DNA of 64,000 nt from Thalassospira lucentensis (GTDB lineage Bacteria > Pseudomonadota > Alphaproteobacteria > Rhodospirillales > Thalassospiraceae): NCBI RefSeq assembly GCF_001613805.1, contig NZ_LPVY01000003.1:248001-312000 (forward strand), in the 5' to 3' direction. The translations under genes were made by a program, and so were the position numbers. Below the pieces are notes generated by a model. It ran no database searches, was not told where the DNA came from, and was given only the letters and a program-made list of their open reading frames with translations. Within the stretch, counting starts at the first letter, position 1, and each line of letters opens with the position of its first letter. This document shows, piece after piece, positions 62,158 to 64,000 of this stretch.

Positions 62158-62619
62158 ATGAATTCCAAAGGTAAAATCCGTCATTTTGTTGCATCGCTGG
62201 CGATGACGTTTGCATTGGGCACCGTATCCTCCGCTGCCTTGGCAATGGGCAGCGGCAGCAGTTGGGGCAGTGACACTCCCGATCTGTCCACAATCGTCGA
62301 AATGATTGATGCCGGAAAATATGACACGGCGATCGAAAGCCTTGAAGCGATGCTCAAAGAAGATCCAAAGGACGCCAATGTGCTGAACTATCTTGCCTAT
62401 AGTCAGCGCAAGTCTGGTGACTTTGAAAGTGCTGCCCAGAATTACGAACGCGCATTGATGATTGATCCCGAACATAAAGGCGCCTTGGAATATCAAGGTG
62501 AATTGTTCCTCCAAACCGGGAAACCGGATATGGCGCGCGAAAACCTCGCCCGGTTGGAAAAAGTCTGCGGCATGGATTGCGAAGAATACAAAGAACTGGC
62601 TGCCAAAATCCCGCAATAG
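62158..62619 (+). CDS. Exported TPR-repeat protein
   Basis: The 153-residue protein has a Sec signal peptide (residues 1-30, cleavage likely after ALA in SSAALAMGSG) and two to three TPR repeats (residues 43-130, for example LNYLAYSQRKSGDFESAAQNYERALMIDP). It is probably a periplasmic protein-binding module. ATG 62158 follows AAAAAGG; an earlier in-frame TTG at 62140 would add six residues. Partner unknown. Confidence 0.72.
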   Translation: MNSKGKIRHFVASLAMTFALGTVSSAALAMGSGSSWGSDTPDLSTIVEMIDAGKYDTAIESLEAMLKEDPKDANVLNYLAYSQRKSGDFESAAQNYERALMIDPEHKGALEYQGELFLQTGKPDMARENLARLEKVCGMDCEEYKELAAKIPQ

Positions 62620-62685
62620 GTTTGCACCACGAAAGACCTCCCAAAACTATTCGTTAGGATAGCTTTGCAACAGGCATGTTTGTCG

Positions 62686-62718
62686 CCATGTATTACCCCT
62701 CTTGTGGGTAATACATGG
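62686..62718. repeat. 13-bp perfect inverted repeat spanning a start codon
   Basis: CCATGTATTACCC (62686-62698) and GGGTAATACATGG (62706-62718) are exact reverse complements with a 7-nt loop. The right arm contains the first candidate ATG (62715) of the next gene. No U-run follows. Either an operator or a translation-blocking hairpin. Confidence 0.75.
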
Positions 62719-63119
62719 AATTGGACTTGGCCATGCCTGATGCTGTGATGCGGAAAAGCTATACTGTTGTTGTCGTGCGCAGCACCGGGCAGCAAATGGA
62801 TTTGGAAACGCTTTCGGATTATCAAAGCGCAATCAATTCCGCAAAAAATGCATTAACCAACAACAACAATACCGAAGTCCGCGTCGTCGAAAGCAAATAT
62901 GACGACGCTACAAAGCGCGATAAGAAGCAGGTCGTGAAAATCCTTACCCGTCAGGAAAGTGGTACAGGTAATGGCGGAACGGCAAAATCACGTTCAAAAA
63001 ACTCCGGCGTCAGCCACGACGTTGCCAGCCAGTTTAGTAAGGGCATCGTCAATATCGTCCTTGCAATTACGGTTCTGGTTCTCCTTGCCGGGATTATCGT
63101 TCCATTAATGAACCGCTGA
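62715..63119 (+). CDS. Tail-anchored hypothetical protein
   Basis: I do not recognise this 134-residue protein. It has a soluble N-terminal part with a beta-type strand (SYTVVVVRSTGQ), an Asn/Lys-rich middle (NALTNNNNTEVRVVESKY), a Gly/Ser/Lys linker and one C-terminal helix (residues 108-130, IVNIVLAITVLVLLAGIIVP). This suggests C-terminal membrane anchoring. ATG 62715 lies in the arm of a perfect inverted repeat; the ATG at 62733 would free the start from it. Either start is possible. Confidence 0.6.
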   Translation: MELDLAMPDAVMRKSYTVVVVRSTGQQMDLETLSDYQSAINSAKNALTNNNNTEVRVVESKYDDATKRDKKQVVKILTRQESGTGNGGTAKSRSKNSGVSHDVASQFSKGIVNIVLAITVLVLLAGIIVPLMNR

Positions 63120-63212
63120 TATCCTGATTACACAGTCAATCCTGTCTAAAAAAGATACCCTGCCAAACGCGGAGCTAAATCGATTATCTGTTTTCGCTGA
63201 CTGCTTGACAGT

Positions 63213-64000
63213 ATGCCGCCCGATTGCAAAATTGGTGACGTCCATGCATTGGACCTCCGGGGGCTCAAAGGGAAATCAGGTGCCAATCAATTGATCAATA
63301 AAAGCGCCAAGTCTGTCATCTTGTCACGCTGGAAATATGGCTGCCTGACGATAGCCCTATTTACCCCCCTGCTTTCCGGATGCTCGTCAGACGATATGAT
63401 GTCGTTATTTGGTGATGATGACGCATCAAACCAGATCAAGATAAGCGATACCAACCGTCCGTCAGAAACCGCAATGACAGCCGGGATTGACAGTGCGGCC
63501 TGCGGACTGTTCTTTGACGGCTCTTCTAAAGACACAGCATCTCTCCTGCCTCAGGTTGACAACACAGAAGATCCGATAGCACTTCAGGGCAAACCGGCAG
63601 ACGATCTCCGCCATGCAATGGCACTTGATCTAGAAGGGAAGCACGCGAAGGCACGTCGTCTTTATCTCTGGCTGACGGCGGCTGACCCGAATGCCTCAAT
63701 CGCGATCAATTGCGGTAACGGCATCATGCTGAGCGGCACGATCACAAGTCTTGCACAAAAGCGCATCAAGGCAATGGACGCCGCCAATCCGGCTCTTGCC
63801 CGATCACGCGAGATTGACACGGTCGTCGCCTCGGCGATTGTTGCGCCCGGGCCAGAACTTCCCGACCCACCGACGGTGCAAAGAAATCGTGACTTCTACA
63901 AAAATACCATTGCCGTCAATGTACAGCCTGAAGATTCGACAACAGCTCTCCCTGAGATGCGAATGGATGTGAGTAGTAATACCGCACGCCTCACATCTGT
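63213..64000 (+). CDS. Hypothetical lipoprotein (3' end beyond window)
   Basis: The frame is open from ATG 63213 to the window end. A TTG at 63291 is a more natural start, because it puts a basic and hydrophobic signal (LSRWKYGCLTIALFTPLLSGC) near the N-terminus. LSGC is a lipobox, so Cys would be lipidated and the protein anchored to the outer or inner membrane. The mature part is Asp/Ala/Pro-rich with a helical EGKHAKARRLYLWLTAADP segment resembling a TPR/Sel1 helix pair. Family unknown. No clear ribosome site precedes either start. Confidence 0.6.
   Translation, partial: MPPDCKIGDVHALDLRGLKGKSGANQLINKSAKSVILSRWKYGCLTIALFTPLLSGCSSDDMMSLFGDDDASNQIKISDTNRPSETAMTAGIDSAACGLFFDGSSKDTASLLPQVDNTEDPIALQGKPADDLRHAMALDLEGKHAKARRLYLWLTAADPNASIAINCGNGIMLSGTITSLAQKRIKAMDAANPALARSREIDTVVASAIVAPGPELPDPPTVQRNRDFYKNTIAVNVQPEDSTTALPEMRMDVSSNTARLTS

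Noticed and set aside
1-64000. CRISPR arrays, prophage or insertion sequences
   Set aside because: No regularly spaced repeats, transposase, integrase or phage structural genes were seen.

Overview
The window looks like a piece of an alphaproteobacterial chromosome, most likely Rhodospirillales and probably Thalassospira-like. This rests on gene order (xthA, erpA, argS, SPOR protein, nagZ, scpAB, tatABC, serS, surE, pcm, nlpD-like, yajC, secD, secF), a PopZ homologue, a LiuR-like MerR regulator and an ApdP-like secretion monitor. Genus was judged by eye, without a database search. Almost all DNA is coding, mean G+C looks to be in the mid-50s, and I see no phage, IS element or CRISPR.

Layout: (1) 1-4.0 kb: MscS-type channel (cut by the window edge), HpnE-like FAD enzyme, Mth938-like protein and a DMT exporter. 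(2) 4.1-21.4 kb: the conserved envelope and housekeeping block, read mostly leftwards: secF, secD, yajC, LysM/LytM lipoprotein, pcm, surE, serS, tatCBA, scpBA, M50 protease, nagZ, SPOR protein and argS. A DUF815 ATPase reads the other way, and an orphan ABC ATPase sits between tatA and scpB. (3) 21.6-31.8 kb: erpA, xthA, ribB under an FMN riboswitch, a degenerate EAL protein, a pabC-pabA-(ABM monooxygenase)-pabB cluster, and valS. (4) 31.9-37 kb: popZ, tolC, a rhodanese, a second PIMT-like methyltransferase, tRNA-Cys and two identical tRNA-Asn genes flanking an aldo/keto reductase. (5) 37-45.5 kb: a beta-propeller protein, a TPR/wHTH regulator and DUF899 module, a Pat-type lysine acetyltransferase with a hairpin-rich leader, a LiuR-like MerR regulator with its own operator, and a beta-helix protein. 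(6) 45.5-52.6 kb: the most interesting stretch. A 147-residue exported-type protein ending in a RAPP motif lies just upstream of a second, fused SecDF. A nikKMLQO-type nickel/cobalt ECF transporter set follows. (7) 52.7-64 kb: DUF924, YbiB-like protein, YaaA, a Pin1-like parvulin, DUF1491 with an M23 peptidase, DUF599, an MFS carrier, thrS, and three small envelope or TPR proteins, the last running off the window.

Main discovery candidate: the RAPP protein has the architecture of ApdP/VemP-type translation-arrest peptides, which sense Sec export and switch on secDF. The DNA also shows the expected switch. The codons of the arrest motif contain two CTCCGC copies complementary to the GCGGAG Shine-Dalgarno region of secDF. 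A ribosome stalled on RAPP would cover both copies and free the secDF start. Because a constitutive secD/secF pair lies 40 kb away, the fused copy is probably a conditional Sec booster. Other leads are a repeated TCATAC...TATGAA element before nikK and nikM, a multi-hairpin leader on the ABM gene, a 13-bp perfect inverted repeat over a start codon near 62.7 kb, and the stacked hairpins in the pat leader.
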